64,000 nucleotides of DNA from Mycobacteroides saopaulense (GTDB lineage: Bacteria > Actinomycetota > Actinomycetes > Mycobacteriales > Mycobacteriaceae). Under the pieces are notes generated by a model. The model saw nothing but the letters and a program-made list of their open reading frames with translations, was not told the DNA's origin and made no database searches. This document shows positions 28,074 to 38,234 of the stretch, in pieces (position 1 is the first letter of the stretch; each line of letters starts with the position of its first letter). The DNA lies in assembly GCF_001456355.1 (NCBI RefSeq), contig NZ_CP010271.1:496001-560000 (forward strand). The letters are read 5' to 3'. Made by a program: the position numbers and the translations under genes.

Positions 28074-28460
28074 GTGTCAACACCCGGAGCCTCAGACGAA
28101 GCACGTATTGCCGCTGCGAATGCCTACATCGAAGCGCTCGTCACACATCAGGCGGACGCGGTGCCGTTCACCTCGGAATGTGTGCGGATCGAACAGGGCG
28201 TCAAGACCGGATTCTCCGGAGACCACTTGCGGCGCAGCCTGAACAACGGCCCACAGTTCCGCCTCATTGCCGCGGCGTCCAATCGGCAGTTTCGTGTCGA
28301 AGGCGAGAACGTCATCGCGAGTTTCGTCATCGAGACCAAGGCGAAGGTGGCCGGGTGGCGGGTGGTCGCCAAAGTAGACGAGACGTTCAAAATCCCGGCT
28401 GACGATCCTCGAATCCACCACATCCGGGCCATCTTCGTTCCGAAGCTGGCGCGCATTTAG
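28074..28460 (+). CDS. Small SnoaL/DUF8021-like protein
   Basis: This encodes 128 residues. The N-terminus EARIAAANAYIEALVTHQADAVPFTSECVRIEQG and the core GFSGDHLRRSLNNGPQFRLI suggest a cone-shaped SnoaL/NTF2-like fold as in DUF8021 proteins, which occur in steroid and polyketide metabolism; a role is not established. I chose GTG 28074; the longer frame would overlap the divergent Ddn-like gene. The stop codon TAG is itself the first half-turn of a KstR operator, so the P450 promoter overlaps its 3' end. Confidence 0.65.
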   Translation: MSTPGASDEARIAAANAYIEALVTHQADAVPFTSECVRIEQGVKTGFSGDHLRRSLNNGPQFRLIAAASNRQFRVEGENVIASFVIETKAKVAGWRVVAKVDETFKIPADDPRIHHIRAIFVPKLARI

Positions 28461-28471
28461 AACACGTTCTA
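28458..28471. promoter_or_regulatory. KstR operator upstream of the first P450
   Basis: TAGAACACGTTCTA is identical to the fadE34 operator and fits the consensus at all fixed positions. Its first three bases are the stop codon of the 28074 gene. It lies 105 bases before the P450 start. Confidence 0.83.
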
Positions 28472-28575
28472 GATCTGCGGTTTTTCCTCCATGCACCCTT
28501 GTCCTGGGGTCGATTTCTGTGCTTCACTGCCACTAGAGCCACTAGTGAAATACATCACAGGCCGGGAGGTACAGC

Positions 28576-29829
28576 GTGGTACAGGCCCAACATCCCCACT
28601 TGCCGGACGGCATTGACTTCACCGATCCCGAGCTCTTCGTGCATGGGATCCCCGAGCGTGAACTCGCCGAACTGCGTCATACCGAACCGATCTGGTGGAA
28701 CCAGACCGAGCGTGGCGTCGCGGGCTTCGACGACGACGGCTTCTGGGTGGTGTCCAAACACAAAGACGTCAAAGAGGTCTCACTTCGGTGTGACGTGTTC
28801 TCCAGCGAGCAGAACACCGCGATACCGCGCTATCTGTCCACCACCCCACGTGAGCGGATCGACGCGACTCGTCTGATCATGCTCAACATGGATCCGCCAC
28901 GGCACAGTAGGTTGCGGCAGATCATCAGCCGAGGGTTCACGCCCCGAGCGGTGAACCGGCTACGTGACGACCTCAACGCTCGGGCGCAGGGCATTGCACA
29001 GGCAGCGGCGCAGACGCGGCACGGAGACTTCGTCGAGCAGGTGGCCTGCGAGCTTCCGTTGCAGGCGATCGCGGGTTTGATGGGTACACCGCTGGACGAG
29101 CGCGAACAGCTCTTCGATTGGTCCAACAGGCTGGTCGGATCTGCCGATGGTGAGGATGACAGCGCGATCGCGAGCGCCGAGCTGTTGATGTACGCGATGC
29201 GGGTTGCGGCGCGTAAGGCGGCGGAGCCCGGCGAGGACATCTGCACCGATTTGGTGAATGCCGATGTGGACGGCCAGAAGCTATCCGACGACGAGTTCGG
29301 TTTCTTCGTCATGCTTTTGGCGGTTGCCGGTAATGAAACGACCCGCAACTCGATCACCCACGGGATGCACGCCTTCACTCAGTTCCCGGATCAGTGGGAG
29401 CTCTACAAGAGGGAGCGCCCCGAATCGGCGGCCGATGAGATCGTGCGCTGGGCCACCCCGGTGACGTCGTTTCAGCGGACGGCCCTGCAGGACACCGACC
29501 TCGGCGGGGTGCGGATCAGGAAGGGGCAGCGCGTGGTGATGATGTACCGCAGCGCCAATTTCGACGAGGAGGTCTTCGACAGCCCGTTCGCCTTCGACAT
29601 CATGCGAAGCCCCAACCCGCATGTGGGATTTGGCGGAAACGGCGAACACCATTGCGTGGGTGCAAATCTGGCACGGATGACCATCAACCTGATGTTCAAC
29701 GCGATCGCTGACCATATGCCGGACCTGGCGTCGGCGGGGGAGCCGGACCGGCTGCGCTCGGGCTGGCTGAACGGTGTCAAGCACTGGGAGGTCGACTTCT
29801 GCCCGGCCGGGTTCGGGCGGGCCAGCTGA
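28576..29829 (+). CDS. Cytochrome P450, CYP125-like paralogue
   Basis: The 417-residue P450 closely resembles the CYP125 at 31255: shared segments include DFTDPE, VMLNMD or equivalent MLNMDPPRHSRLR, SCELPLQAIAGL or CELPLQAIAGLMG, AGNETTRNSIT, VTSFQRTAL, KGQRVVMMYRSANFDEEVF and FGGNGEHHCVGANLAR with haem Cys at about 360. The I-helix AGNETT is complete. CYP125 oxidises the cholesterol C26/27 terminus, and this paralogue may share or extend that activity. AGG precedes the GTG start. A KstR operator controls it; a bidirectional terminator separates it from convergent fadA5. Confidence 0.88.
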   Translation: MVQAQHPHLPDGIDFTDPELFVHGIPERELAELRHTEPIWWNQTERGVAGFDDDGFWVVSKHKDVKEVSLRCDVFSSEQNTAIPRYLSTTPRERIDATRLIMLNMDPPRHSRLRQIISRGFTPRAVNRLRDDLNARAQGIAQAAAQTRHGDFVEQVACELPLQAIAGLMGTPLDEREQLFDWSNRLVGSADGEDDSAIASAELLMYAMRVAARKAAEPGEDICTDLVNADVDGQKLSDDEFGFFVMLLAVAGNETTRNSITHGMHAFTQFPDQWELYKRERPESAADEIVRWATPVTSFQRTALQDTDLGGVRIRKGQRVVMMYRSANFDEEVFDSPFAFDIMRSPNPHVGFGGNGEHHCVGANLARMTINLMFNAIADHMPDLASAGEPDRLRSGWLNGVKHWEVDFCPAGFGRAS

Positions 29830-29833
29830 CGAA

Positions 29834-29866
29834 AAGGCCCCCGGGCACCGAGGCGCCGGGGGCCTT
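29834..29866. terminator. Bidirectional terminator between the P450 and fadA5
   Basis: A perfect 11-bp inverted repeat (aaggcccccgg and ccgggggcctt) with an 11-base loop starts five bases after the P450 stop and ends ten bases before the fadA5 stop. The ends AA/TT allow a weak U tract in either direction. Confidence 0.75.
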
Positions 29867-29876
29867 CGCGAAGGTA

Positions 29877-31181
<1,305 letters not shown>

Positions 31182-31254
31182 TCACTCGGCTCTCACTAGA
31201 TGCTCTAACCAGATCGTCCCTGAAAGATGCCCCGAAAGGCCATAGGAGTTCAAC

Positions 31255-32514
31255 GTGGTGCACCCCAGCCTTCCCGCCGGTTTCGACTTCACCGACCCGG
31301 AAATCTACGCAGAACGGCTCCCTGTCGAGGAGCTCAAGGAGCTTCGGAAGACGGCTCCCATTTGGTGGCAGGAACAGCCCGACGGAGTCGGCGGCTTCAA
31401 CGATGGCGGCTACTGGGTCGTCACCAAGCATAAGGACGTCAAGGAGGTGTCGCTGCGCAGCGATGTCTTCTCTAGCTGGGAAAACACTGCGATCCCGCGT
31501 TTTCAGGACGACATCACCCGCGAGGCGATCGAATTGCAGCGGTACGTCATGCTCAACATGGACGCCCCGCACCACACCCGGTTGCGCAAGATCATCTCCC
31601 GCGGTTTCACCCCGCGCGCCATTGGCCGCCTGCGCGACGAGCTGAACGAGCGCGCGCAACAGATCGCGAAGGCCGCGGCGGCGAGCGGCACCGGTGACTT
31701 CGTGGAGCAGGTTTCCTGCGAGCTGCCGTTGCAGGCCATCGCCGGTCTGCTCGGTGTACCGATCGAGGATCGCGGCAAGCTCTTTAACTGGTCCAACGAA
31801 ATGACCTCATACGACGATCCGGAATACGCCGATATCGACCCAGCGGCCTCCTCGATGGAGATCCTGGCCTACTCCATGGAGATGGCGAAGCAGAAGGCCG
31901 AGAACCCGGGCGAGGACATCGTGACCACGCTCATCAACGCCGAGGTCGAGGGCGAAGGCAGGCTCTCCGACGATGAGTTCGGCTTCTTCGTCATCATGCT
32001 GGCGGTGGCCGGTAACGAGACCTCTCGCAACTCGATCACCCAGGGCATGATGGCCTTCACCCAGTTCCCGGAGCAGTGGGAGCTGTACAAGAAGGAGCGC
32101 CCTGAAACAGCGGCCGACGAGATTGTCCGCTGGGCCACTCCCGTGACCTCATTCCAGCGCACGGCGTTGGAGGACACCGAACTCGGTGGCGTGCAGATCA
32201 AGAAGGGCCAGCGCGTCGTCATGATGTACCGCTCGGCGAACTTCGATGAAGAGGTCTTCGAGGATCCGTTCAGCTTCAACATCATGCGTAACCCCAATCC
32301 CCACATGGGATTCGGCGGCAGTGGTGCGCACTACTGCATCGGCGCCAATCTGGCCCGGTTGACCATCAACCTGATGTTCAACGCCATCGCCGATCACATG
32401 CCGAACCTGGCGCCGGCTGGTGACCCGAAGCGGTTGCAGTCCGGTTGGCTCAACGGCATCAAGCACTGGCAGGTTGATTTCAACGGTGCCAGCGGCTGTC
32501 CGGTTCTGCAGTAG
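31255..32514 (+). CDS. cyp125: Steroid C26/27 monooxygenase CYP125
   Basis: CYP125 hydroxylates and oxidises the terminal methyl of the cholesterol or cholestenone side chain to start beta-oxidation. The 419-residue protein is very close to M. tuberculosis CYP125A1, with DFTDPEIYAERLPV, HHTRLRKIISRGFTPRA, SCELPLQAIAGLLG, the I-helix AGNETSRNSITQGMMAF (Ser where the second Thr is usual), VTSFQRTAL and FGGSGAHYCIGANLAR with haem Cys 361. AGGAG precedes the GTG start. fadE28 follows after 21 bases, starting a six-gene side-chain operon. Confidence 0.94.
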   Translation: MVHPSLPAGFDFTDPEIYAERLPVEELKELRKTAPIWWQEQPDGVGGFNDGGYWVVTKHKDVKEVSLRSDVFSSWENTAIPRFQDDITREAIELQRYVMLNMDAPHHTRLRKIISRGFTPRAIGRLRDELNERAQQIAKAAAASGTGDFVEQVSCELPLQAIAGLLGVPIEDRGKLFNWSNEMTSYDDPEYADIDPAASSMEILAYSMEMAKQKAENPGEDIVTTLINAEVEGEGRLSDDEFGFFVIMLAVAGNETSRNSITQGMMAFTQFPEQWELYKKERPETAADEIVRWATPVTSFQRTALEDTELGGVQIKKGQRVVMMYRSANFDEEVFEDPFSFNIMRNPNPHMGFGGSGAHYCIGANLARLTINLMFNAIADHMPNLAPAGDPKRLQSGWLNGIKHWQVDFNGASGCPVLQ

Positions 32515-32535
32515 CTTCAAAGGGAAACGAGCATA

Positions 32536-33597
32536 ATGGATTTCGCTTTCGCGGAGGAGCAGCAGGCTGTCTCCGACGTGCTCGAGGCGGTGCTTGCCGA
32601 TCGTGAGTTCATCGGTGTGGTGCCTGCGATCGGATACGACGAGGCGCTGTGGAAGGTGCTCGCGGACAACGGCGTCCTCAGCCTTGCGCTGCCGGAACGG
32701 TTGGGCGGAGATGGGCTTGGCTTGTCCGAGGTATCGGTCGCGCTTCGGGTGTTGGGCAGGCACGGCGCCCTGACGCCGGCACTGGCAACGCTCGGATTCG
32801 GGGTCGTGCCCTTGTCGGAATTGGCCTCCGCCGAGCAGCAGGGCAGATTCCTAGATGGTGTCGGCTCCGGCGCGATCCTGACCGCAGCCCTGGATGAGCC
32901 CGGGTCCGCATTACCTTCGTCGCCTGCGGTTTCCGCGGTACGCGACGGGTCCTCGCTGGTGTTGAACGGCCGCAAGATCGGCGTTCTGTATGCAGCCGAG
33001 GCGAATTGGATACTTGTCACCACCGACAATGGCGTCGTTGTGGTGGCACCTAACACCCCGGGTGTCACGATTGCCCGGACGCCGACGGCCAGCAAGGCCA
33101 CCGAATACGCGGTGACCTTCTCGGATGTCGTGGTGCCCGCTGAAAATGTGCTCGGCGACTCGGTGGAGCGGCTCAACCAGCTGGCGCTGGCGGCGGTGGG
33201 TTCCTATGCGGACGGATTGGTCTCGGGCGCCTTGCGTCTGACGGCCGATCATGTGTCCAACCGGGTGCAGTTCGGCAAGCCTCTGGCCACCTTCCAGGCG
33301 GTTTCGCAGCAGTTGGCGGACGTCTATGTGGTGTCGCGGACGCTGAATCTCGGTGTCATATCCGCTGTTTGGCGCCTATCCGAGGGGTTGGACGCCACCG
33401 AGGATCTGGACGTCGTGGCCTTCTGGATGGCATCGGAGGCCCAACGAGTCATGCAGATCTGCCACCACCTGCACGGCGGTCTCGGCGTCGACATCACATA
33501 CCCGATGAACCGTTACTACTCGACGATCAAGGACCTGAGCCGACTGGTCGGCGGGTCTTCTGAGCGCCTAGACGTTCTCGCTGCGGCGCAGGGTTAG
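32536..33597 (+). CDS. fadE28: Acyl-CoA dehydrogenase FadE28 (ChsE2)
   Basis: The 353-residue protein is one subunit of the alpha2-beta2 ChsE1-ChsE2 dehydrogenase, which acts on the three-carbon steroid side-chain CoA (3-OPC-CoA). It shows VSNRVQFGKPLATFQAVSQQLAD and HHLHGGLGVDITYPMNRYY, the typical ACAD helical elements. It is shorter than full ACADs, as expected of this half. The ATG follows AAAGGGAAACGAG. FadE29 lies nine bases downstream. The classical Glu-type catalytic base is contributed by the partner in known enzymes. Confidence 0.92.
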   Translation: MDFAFAEEQQAVSDVLEAVLADREFIGVVPAIGYDEALWKVLADNGVLSLALPERLGGDGLGLSEVSVALRVLGRHGALTPALATLGFGVVPLSELASAEQQGRFLDGVGSGAILTAALDEPGSALPSSPAVSAVRDGSSLVLNGRKIGVLYAAEANWILVTTDNGVVVVAPNTPGVTIARTPTASKATEYAVTFSDVVVPAENVLGDSVERLNQLALAAVGSYADGLVSGALRLTADHVSNRVQFGKPLATFQAVSQQLADVYVVSRTLNLGVISAVWRLSEGLDATEDLDVVAFWMASEAQRVMQICHHLHGGLGVDITYPMNRYYSTIKDLSRLVGGSSERLDVLAAAQG

Positions 33598-33606
33598 GAG
33601 CCGGCG

Positions 33607-34770
33607 ATGCTGATTGACCTCACGCCTGAACAGGCGAAGCTGCAAAGCGATCTGCGGCAGTACTTCTCGAATCTGGTCACCGCCGATGAGACTCGCGAGA
33701 TGATGATTGACCGGCACGGGTCGTCCTATGAGGCCGTGGTGCGACGGATGGGACAGGACGGCTGGCTTGGGGTCGGATGGCCCAAGGAATACGGCGGACA
33801 TGGATTTGGCCCGCTGGAGCAGCAGATCTTCATGAACGAAGTCATGCGAGCCGATGTGCCGATGCCCTTGGTGACGTTGCAGACCGTCGGTCCGACGCTG
33901 CAGAAGTACGGGACCGAAGAACAGAAGAAGAAGTTCCTGCCCGGAATCCTCGCCGGCGAGATCCACTTCGCCATCGGATACACCGAACCGGAAGCCGGAA
34001 CCGACCTGGCCTCCCTGCGTACCACCGCGGTACGCGACGGCGACCACTACATCGTGAACGGGCAGAAGATCTTCACCACCGGTGCACACCAGGCTCAGTA
34101 CATCTGGTTGGCCTGCCGGACGGACCCGAGCGCCGCCAAACACAAGGGCATCTCGATTCTTATCGTCGATACCAAGGACCCGGGCTACTCCTGGACACCG
34201 ATCATCACCAATGACGGTGCGCACCACACCAATGCCACCTACTACTCAGACGTTCGAGTTCCGGTGGAAATGCTGGTGGGCGAGGAGAACGCGGGCTGGA
34301 AGCTGATCACCACTCAGTTGAACCACGAGCGGGTTTCACTCGGTCCCTCGGGACGGATCGCGGGCATGTACGACCGTGTCTACGAGTGGGCGGCCAAGCC
34401 GGGCCCCGACGGGGTGGCGCCGCTGTCGCATGAGGACGTGCGCCGGGTGTTGGGCGAGATGAAGGCCGTGTGGCGGCTCAACGAGTTGCTCAACTGGCAG
34501 GTGGCCTCATCGGGCGACGACATCAGCATGGCCGATGCCGCCGCGACGAAGATCCTTGCCACTGAATGGATTCAGAAACTCGGGCGACTGAGTGAGGGTG
34601 TGGTGGGACGCTACGGCGATCCCGCCGACGCGAATACCGCGGAGACTCTCGAATGGCTTGATGCACAGACCAAACGCCACCTGGTGATCACCTTCGGTGG
34701 CGGCGTGAATGAGGTGATGCGCGAGATGGTTGCGACGGCAGGTTTGGGTACCCCGCGGGTGCCACGATGA
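33607..34770 (+). CDS. fadE29: Acyl-CoA dehydrogenase FadE29 (ChsE1)
   Basis: The 387-residue ACAD is the partner subunit of ChsE2. It has YTEPEAGTDLASLRTTA, NGQKIFTTGAHQAQYIWLA, NATYYSDVRVPVEMLVGEENAGWKLI and a C-terminal ITFGGGVNEVMREMVATAGLGTP, matching M. tuberculosis FadE29. The complex dehydrogenates 3-oxo-4-pregnene-20-carboxyl-CoA to its 17(20)-ene. The stop overlaps the chsH2 start in ATGA, so the operon is coupled. Confidence 0.93.
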   Translation: MLIDLTPEQAKLQSDLRQYFSNLVTADETREMMIDRHGSSYEAVVRRMGQDGWLGVGWPKEYGGHGFGPLEQQIFMNEVMRADVPMPLVTLQTVGPTLQKYGTEEQKKKFLPGILAGEIHFAIGYTEPEAGTDLASLRTTAVRDGDHYIVNGQKIFTTGAHQAQYIWLACRTDPSAAKHKGISILIVDTKDPGYSWTPIITNDGAHHTNATYYSDVRVPVEMLVGEENAGWKLITTQLNHERVSLGPSGRIAGMYDRVYEWAAKPGPDGVAPLSHEDVRRVLGEMKAVWRLNELLNWQVASSGDDISMADAAATKILATEWIQKLGRLSEGVVGRYGDPADANTAETLEWLDAQTKRHLVITFGGGVNEVMREMVATAGLGTPRVPR

Positions 34771-35720
34771 GCGTGGTGGACATCCAGGAGGGTTTCGCCA
34801 AGATCAAGGCAGATGGCCCCAGCGCCCCGCGTCTGGCGCGGGATCCGGTGAACCAGGCCATGATCAACAACTGGGTTGAGGCCATGGGGGACCGCAACCC
34901 CGTCTACGTCAACGAGGAAGCAGCCAAGGCCGCCGGGCATCCCGGCGTCGTCGCACCTCCGGCGATGGCTCAGGTGTGGACCATGGCCGGGCTGTATGGC
35001 GAGCGCTCTGGAGACGACCCGTTGGGTCGCGTGATGGAGCTTCTCGATTCGGCGGGTTACGAGTCGGTGGTCGCCACCAACTACGAGCAGATCTATCACC
35101 GGTATCTGCAGTTGGGTGAACAGGTCACCACCACCAACGAGGTGACCGAGGTCTTCGGGCCCAAGCAGACCGCGCTCGGCGAGAGCTGGTTCATCAACAT
35201 CCACGCCGAGTGGCATGTGGGCGATGAGCTGGTCAACGAAATGAACTGGCGGATAATGAAGTTCCGGCCACACGCCGCGAAGCCCGCCTCGCCTGCCTAT
35301 GGCGATCTCGATCCCTCGAAGCTGATGCGCCCGTCGTGGTCGCGGGACAGTGCGTACTTCTGGGAAGGCGTCGGGGAGCACGAACTGCGGTTACAGAAGC
35401 GTCCCGACGGTTCTTTGCAGCATCCGCCGGTACCCGCGGTCTGGCAGGACAAAGAGGCTCCGATCGAGTACCAGGTGGCCAGCGGTCGGGGCACCGTGTA
35501 CAGCTACGTGGTGCATCACGCGCCCCAGGTGCCCGGGCGCACACTGCCGTTCGTGATCGCACTGGTGGAACTCGACGAGGGCGTGCGGATGCTGGGCGAA
35601 CTTCGAGGGGTGTCGCCCGACGATGTCCAGATCGGGTTGCCGGTGCAGGCGACGTATCTGGACTTCCCGGCCGAGGGCGAGAGCCCGGCATGGACTCTGT
35701 ACGCATGGGAGGCGGCGTGA
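34767..35720 (+). CDS. chsH2: Enoyl-CoA hydratase subunit ChsH2 (MaoC-like plus DUF35)
   Basis: The 317-residue two-domain protein has an N-terminal MaoC-like hot-dog domain (about 1-165: ARDPVNQAMINNWVEAMGDRNPVYV, GVVAPPAMAQVWTM) and a C-terminal DUF35 domain (about 180-317: FWEGVGEHELRLQ, PPVPAVWQDKEAP, VVHHAPQVPGRTLPFVIALVEL). With ChsH1 it hydrates the 17(20)-ene, and its DUF35 domain docks with Ltp2 for the retro-aldol step. The DUF35 part lacks the usual zinc-ribbon cysteines, as in the known protein. It overlaps chsH1 in GTGA. Confidence 0.93.
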   Translation: MSVVDIQEGFAKIKADGPSAPRLARDPVNQAMINNWVEAMGDRNPVYVNEEAAKAAGHPGVVAPPAMAQVWTMAGLYGERSGDDPLGRVMELLDSAGYESVVATNYEQIYHRYLQLGEQVTTTNEVTEVFGPKQTALGESWFINIHAEWHVGDELVNEMNWRIMKFRPHAAKPASPAYGDLDPSKLMRPSWSRDSAYFWEGVGEHELRLQKRPDGSLQHPPVPAVWQDKEAPIEYQVASGRGTVYSYVVHHAPQVPGRTLPFVIALVELDEGVRMLGELRGVSPDDVQIGLPVQATYLDFPAEGESPAWTLYAWEAA

Positions 35721-36106
35721 CCACCGTCGGAGAGCAGCTGCCCGAGCTGAAACTCGAAGGCACGCCCACCTTCATCGTGTCCACAGCACTGGCGACCCGT
35801 GATTTCCAGGACGTACATCACGACCGAGATCTGGCTCAGGCCAAGGGTTCCAAGGACATCTTCATCAACATCCTGTCCGACACCGGTCTGGTCGAGCGGT
35901 TCGTGACTGATTGGGCCGGACCGTCGGCGCGTGTGAAGTCGATTTCGCTGCGCTTGGGTGTGCCGTGGTATGCGTACGACACCACGGTGTTCACCGGCGA
36001 GGTGGCCGCGGTCGAGGACGGCATCGTGGAAGTGGATGTGGTGGGCAACAACAGCCTTGGCGCGCATGTGACGGCCAGGGTCAAGCTGACGATCGGGGCC
36101 GAATGA
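35717..36106 (+). CDS. chsH1: Enoyl-CoA hydratase subunit ChsH1 (MaoC-like)
   Basis: The 129-residue hot-dog (MaoC-like) protein is the catalytic partner of ChsH2. It contains FIVSTALATRDFQDVHHDRDLAQAKGSKDIFIN with the catalytic Asp-His hydratase pair, followed by VPWYAYDTTVFTGEV. GTG 35717 overlaps the chsH2 stop and its own stop overlaps the ltp2 start by four bases. It adds water across the 17(20) double bond of the pregnene-20-carboxyl-CoA. Confidence 0.93.
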   Translation: MTTVGEQLPELKLEGTPTFIVSTALATRDFQDVHHDRDLAQAKGSKDIFINILSDTGLVERFVTDWAGPSARVKSISLRLGVPWYAYDTTVFTGEVAAVEDGIVEVDVVGNNSLGAHVTARVKLTIGAE

Positions 36107-37266
36107 GCGGGATATCTGGGCGGAGCGCGATAGCGGGTATCGGTGCCACCGACTTCTCGAAGAAGTCGGGCCGATCCGAGCTCAGGCTGGCCACCGAGGC
36201 GGTGCTCGACGCGCTCGACGACGCCGGTTTGTCTCCCGGCGATGTCGACGGCTTGGTGACCTTCACGATGGACTCCAACCTGGAGACCGCGGTCGCGCGA
36301 TCGACGGGTATCGGTGAACTGAAGTTCTTCAGCCAGATCGGTTACGGCGGCGGGGCCGCGGCCGCGACGGTGCAGCAAGCAGCACTGGCGGTCGCCGCGG
36401 GCGTGGCCGAAGTCGTGGTGGCGTATCGGGCCTTCAACGAGCGCTCGGAGTTCCGGTTCGGTCAGGTGATGACTGGACTGAGCTCGACTGCCGACTCGCG
36501 CGGCGTGGAGTACAGCTGGTCGTACCCGCACGGGCTGAGCACTCCTGCGGCCTCCGTAGCGATGGTTGCCCGTCGGTATATGCACGAATACGGCGCCACG
36601 AGTGCAGATTTCGGTGCGGTATCGGTGGCCGACCGCAAGCATGCGGCCACCAACCCGAAGGCGTTCTTCTACGGTAAGCCGATCACCATTGAGGACCACC
36701 AGAATTCGCGGATGATCGCCGATCCGGTGCGGCTGCTGGACTGCTGCCAGGAGAGTGACGGTGGGGTGGCGATTGTGGTGACCACGCCGGAGCGGGCCAA
36801 GGATCTCAAGAACCGGCCGGTGGTCATCGAGGCCGCCGCGCAGGGTTCCGGTGACGACCAGTTCACCATGTACTCGTACTACCGCGACGAGCTCGGGCTG
36901 CCCGAGATGGGGCTGGTGGGCCGGCAGCTGTGGGACCAATCTGGGCTGACTCCCAACGACATTCAGACCGCGATCCTGTATGACCACTTCACGCCATATA
37001 CGCTGTTGCAGCTCGAAGAGCTGGGTTTCTGCGGCAAGGGCGAGGCCAAGGACTTCATTGCCAACGGCGCGATAGAGCTGGGCGGCAAGCTTCCCATCAA
37101 CACGCACGGAGGTCAGCTCGGCGAGGCCTACATCCACGGTATGAACGGCATCGCCGAGGGCGTGCGTCAGCTGCGCGGGACGTCGGTCAACCAGGTCTCG
37201 AACGTCGAGCACGTGCTCGTCACCGCGGGTACCGGCGTGCCGACGTCCGGTCTCATCCTGGGTTAG
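36103..37266 (+). CDS. ltp2: Retro-aldolase Ltp2
   Basis: Ltp2 cleaves the hydrated steroid side chain to release propionyl-CoA and androstenedione-type product, working with the ChsH2 DUF35 domain. The 387-residue thiolase-like protein (SCP-x family) has IAGIGATDFSKKSGRSELRLATEA, GVEYSWSYPHGLSTP, ILYDHFTPYTLLQLEELGFCGKGEAKDFI and NTHGGQLGEAYIHGMNGIAEGVRQLRG. It lacks the thiolase nucleophilic Cys context, as expected for an aldolase. It is the last gene of the operon; a palindrome starts 17 bases after the stop. Confidence 0.92.
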   Translation: MSGISGRSAIAGIGATDFSKKSGRSELRLATEAVLDALDDAGLSPGDVDGLVTFTMDSNLETAVARSTGIGELKFFSQIGYGGGAAAATVQQAALAVAAGVAEVVVAYRAFNERSEFRFGQVMTGLSSTADSRGVEYSWSYPHGLSTPAASVAMVARRYMHEYGATSADFGAVSVADRKHAATNPKAFFYGKPITIEDHQNSRMIADPVRLLDCCQESDGGVAIVVTTPERAKDLKNRPVVIEAAAQGSGDDQFTMYSYYRDELGLPEMGLVGRQLWDQSGLTPNDIQTAILYDHFTPYTLLQLEELGFCGKGEAKDFIANGAIELGGKLPINTHGGQLGEAYIHGMNGIAEGVRQLRGTSVNQVSNVEHVLVTAGTGVPTSGLILG

Positions 37267-37283
37267 CGCGCGGGCGTCCATCG

Positions 37284-37344
37284 CGCCGAACGTAACCCCA
37301 CGCACATATCTGAGTTGGTTCGTGTGCATACGGTTACGTTGGCG
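37284..37344 (+). repeat. Dispersed imperfect palindrome, copy B
   Basis: The arms cgccgaacgtaaccccacgcac and cgtgtgcatacggttacgtt form an imperfect stem beginning 17 bases after the ltp2 stop. It is related to the copies at 2220 and 38769 and ends 32 bases before the next gene. Confidence 0.6.
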
Positions 37345-37376
37345 GTTCTGTCGGTGGCTCAGCGCATGATGCAGGC

Positions 37377-38234
37377 ATGGGGCGGGGACCGATTGTCGGC
37401 AGTGAGGCGGTGCGAGCCGGCCACGTAACGCGCTATCAGCTGCGTCGCGACTATGTGCCTTGGCACAAGGATGTGTACATACCCAGAGGTATGGCGATAA
37501 CCCCTCATCTGCGAGCCGAGGCCGCGTGGCTGCGGTCCCGGCGCCGTGGAGTGCTCGCCGGATTCTCGGCTGCGGCTTTGCATGGTGCACGGTGGGTCGA
37601 CCCGGGTTTGCCTGCCGAGATCATCGATGCGAACCGGCGACGTGAACCAGGCGTGCGTGGCCGCGCGTTGTCCGTTGCGGCAGAGGAAGTGTGTGTCATC
37701 CGGGGAATGCAGGTGACGACGGCCGCACGTACGGCGTTTGATTTGTCGTGTGATCACCCGTTGTCGAAAGCGGTACCGGCCCTCGACGCGTTGGCGCGGG
37801 CAACGGACCTGAGCATCGCCGATATCAGGCAAGTCCTCGAACGCCATCCCGGTCGTCGCGGTATCCGAACAGCCTGGGCTGCAATTGATCTGATGGACGC
37901 CGGGGCACAATCGCCAAAGGAGACCTGGTTGCGCTTAGTGCTGGTCAGGGCCGGCCTCCCACGTCCACAGACTCAGATCGTGGTTCACAACGGTGACCAC
38001 GTTCCGCTCGCTTATATCGACATGGGTTGGGAAGACGTCATGGTGGGCGTCGAGTATGACGGTGACCAGCATCGGTCGGATCGCAGGCAGTACGTGAAGG
38101 ACATCAAGCGACTGGAGCTGTTGGCGAGTCTTGGCTGGCTGATAGTGCGCGTCGTCGCCGAAGATCATCCGGATGACGTGGTGCGCCGAGTGAAAGAGGC
38201 GTTGGCGCGGCGTGGACTCAACCGGGCAGCGTAA
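37377..38234 (+). CDS. DUF559/AbiEi-like protein with C-terminal endonuclease-like domain
   Basis: The 285-residue protein resembles a mycobacterial family with an N-terminal AbiEi-antitoxin-like winged-helix region (about 1-120, HVTRYQLRRDYVPWHKDVYIPRG) and a C-terminal DUF559/VSR-type PD-(D/E)XK-like region. The latter has AYIDMGWEDVMVGVEYDGDQHRSDRRQY near 220-250, with acidic residues suited to metal binding. The role is unknown; defence or DNA repair is possible. It is not part of cholesterol breakdown. It sits between palindrome copies B and C, and its 3' end overlaps the convergent 38218 gene by 17 bases. Confidence 0.75.
   Translation: MGRGPIVGSEAVRAGHVTRYQLRRDYVPWHKDVYIPRGMAITPHLRAEAAWLRSRRRGVLAGFSAAALHGARWVDPGLPAEIIDANRRREPGVRGRALSVAAEEVCVIRGMQVTTAARTAFDLSCDHPLSKAVPALDALARATDLSIADIRQVLERHPGRRGIRTAWAAIDLMDAGAQSPKETWLRLVLVRAGLPRPQTQIVVHNGDHVPLAYIDMGWEDVMVGVEYDGDQHRSDRRQYVKDIKRLELLASLGWLIVRVVAEDHPDDVVRRVKEALARRGLNRAA

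Noticed and set aside
35836..37590. Minus-strand 584-residue open frame over chsH1 and ltp2
   Set aside because: It crosses three strongly supported genes on the other strand and has no recognisable domain.
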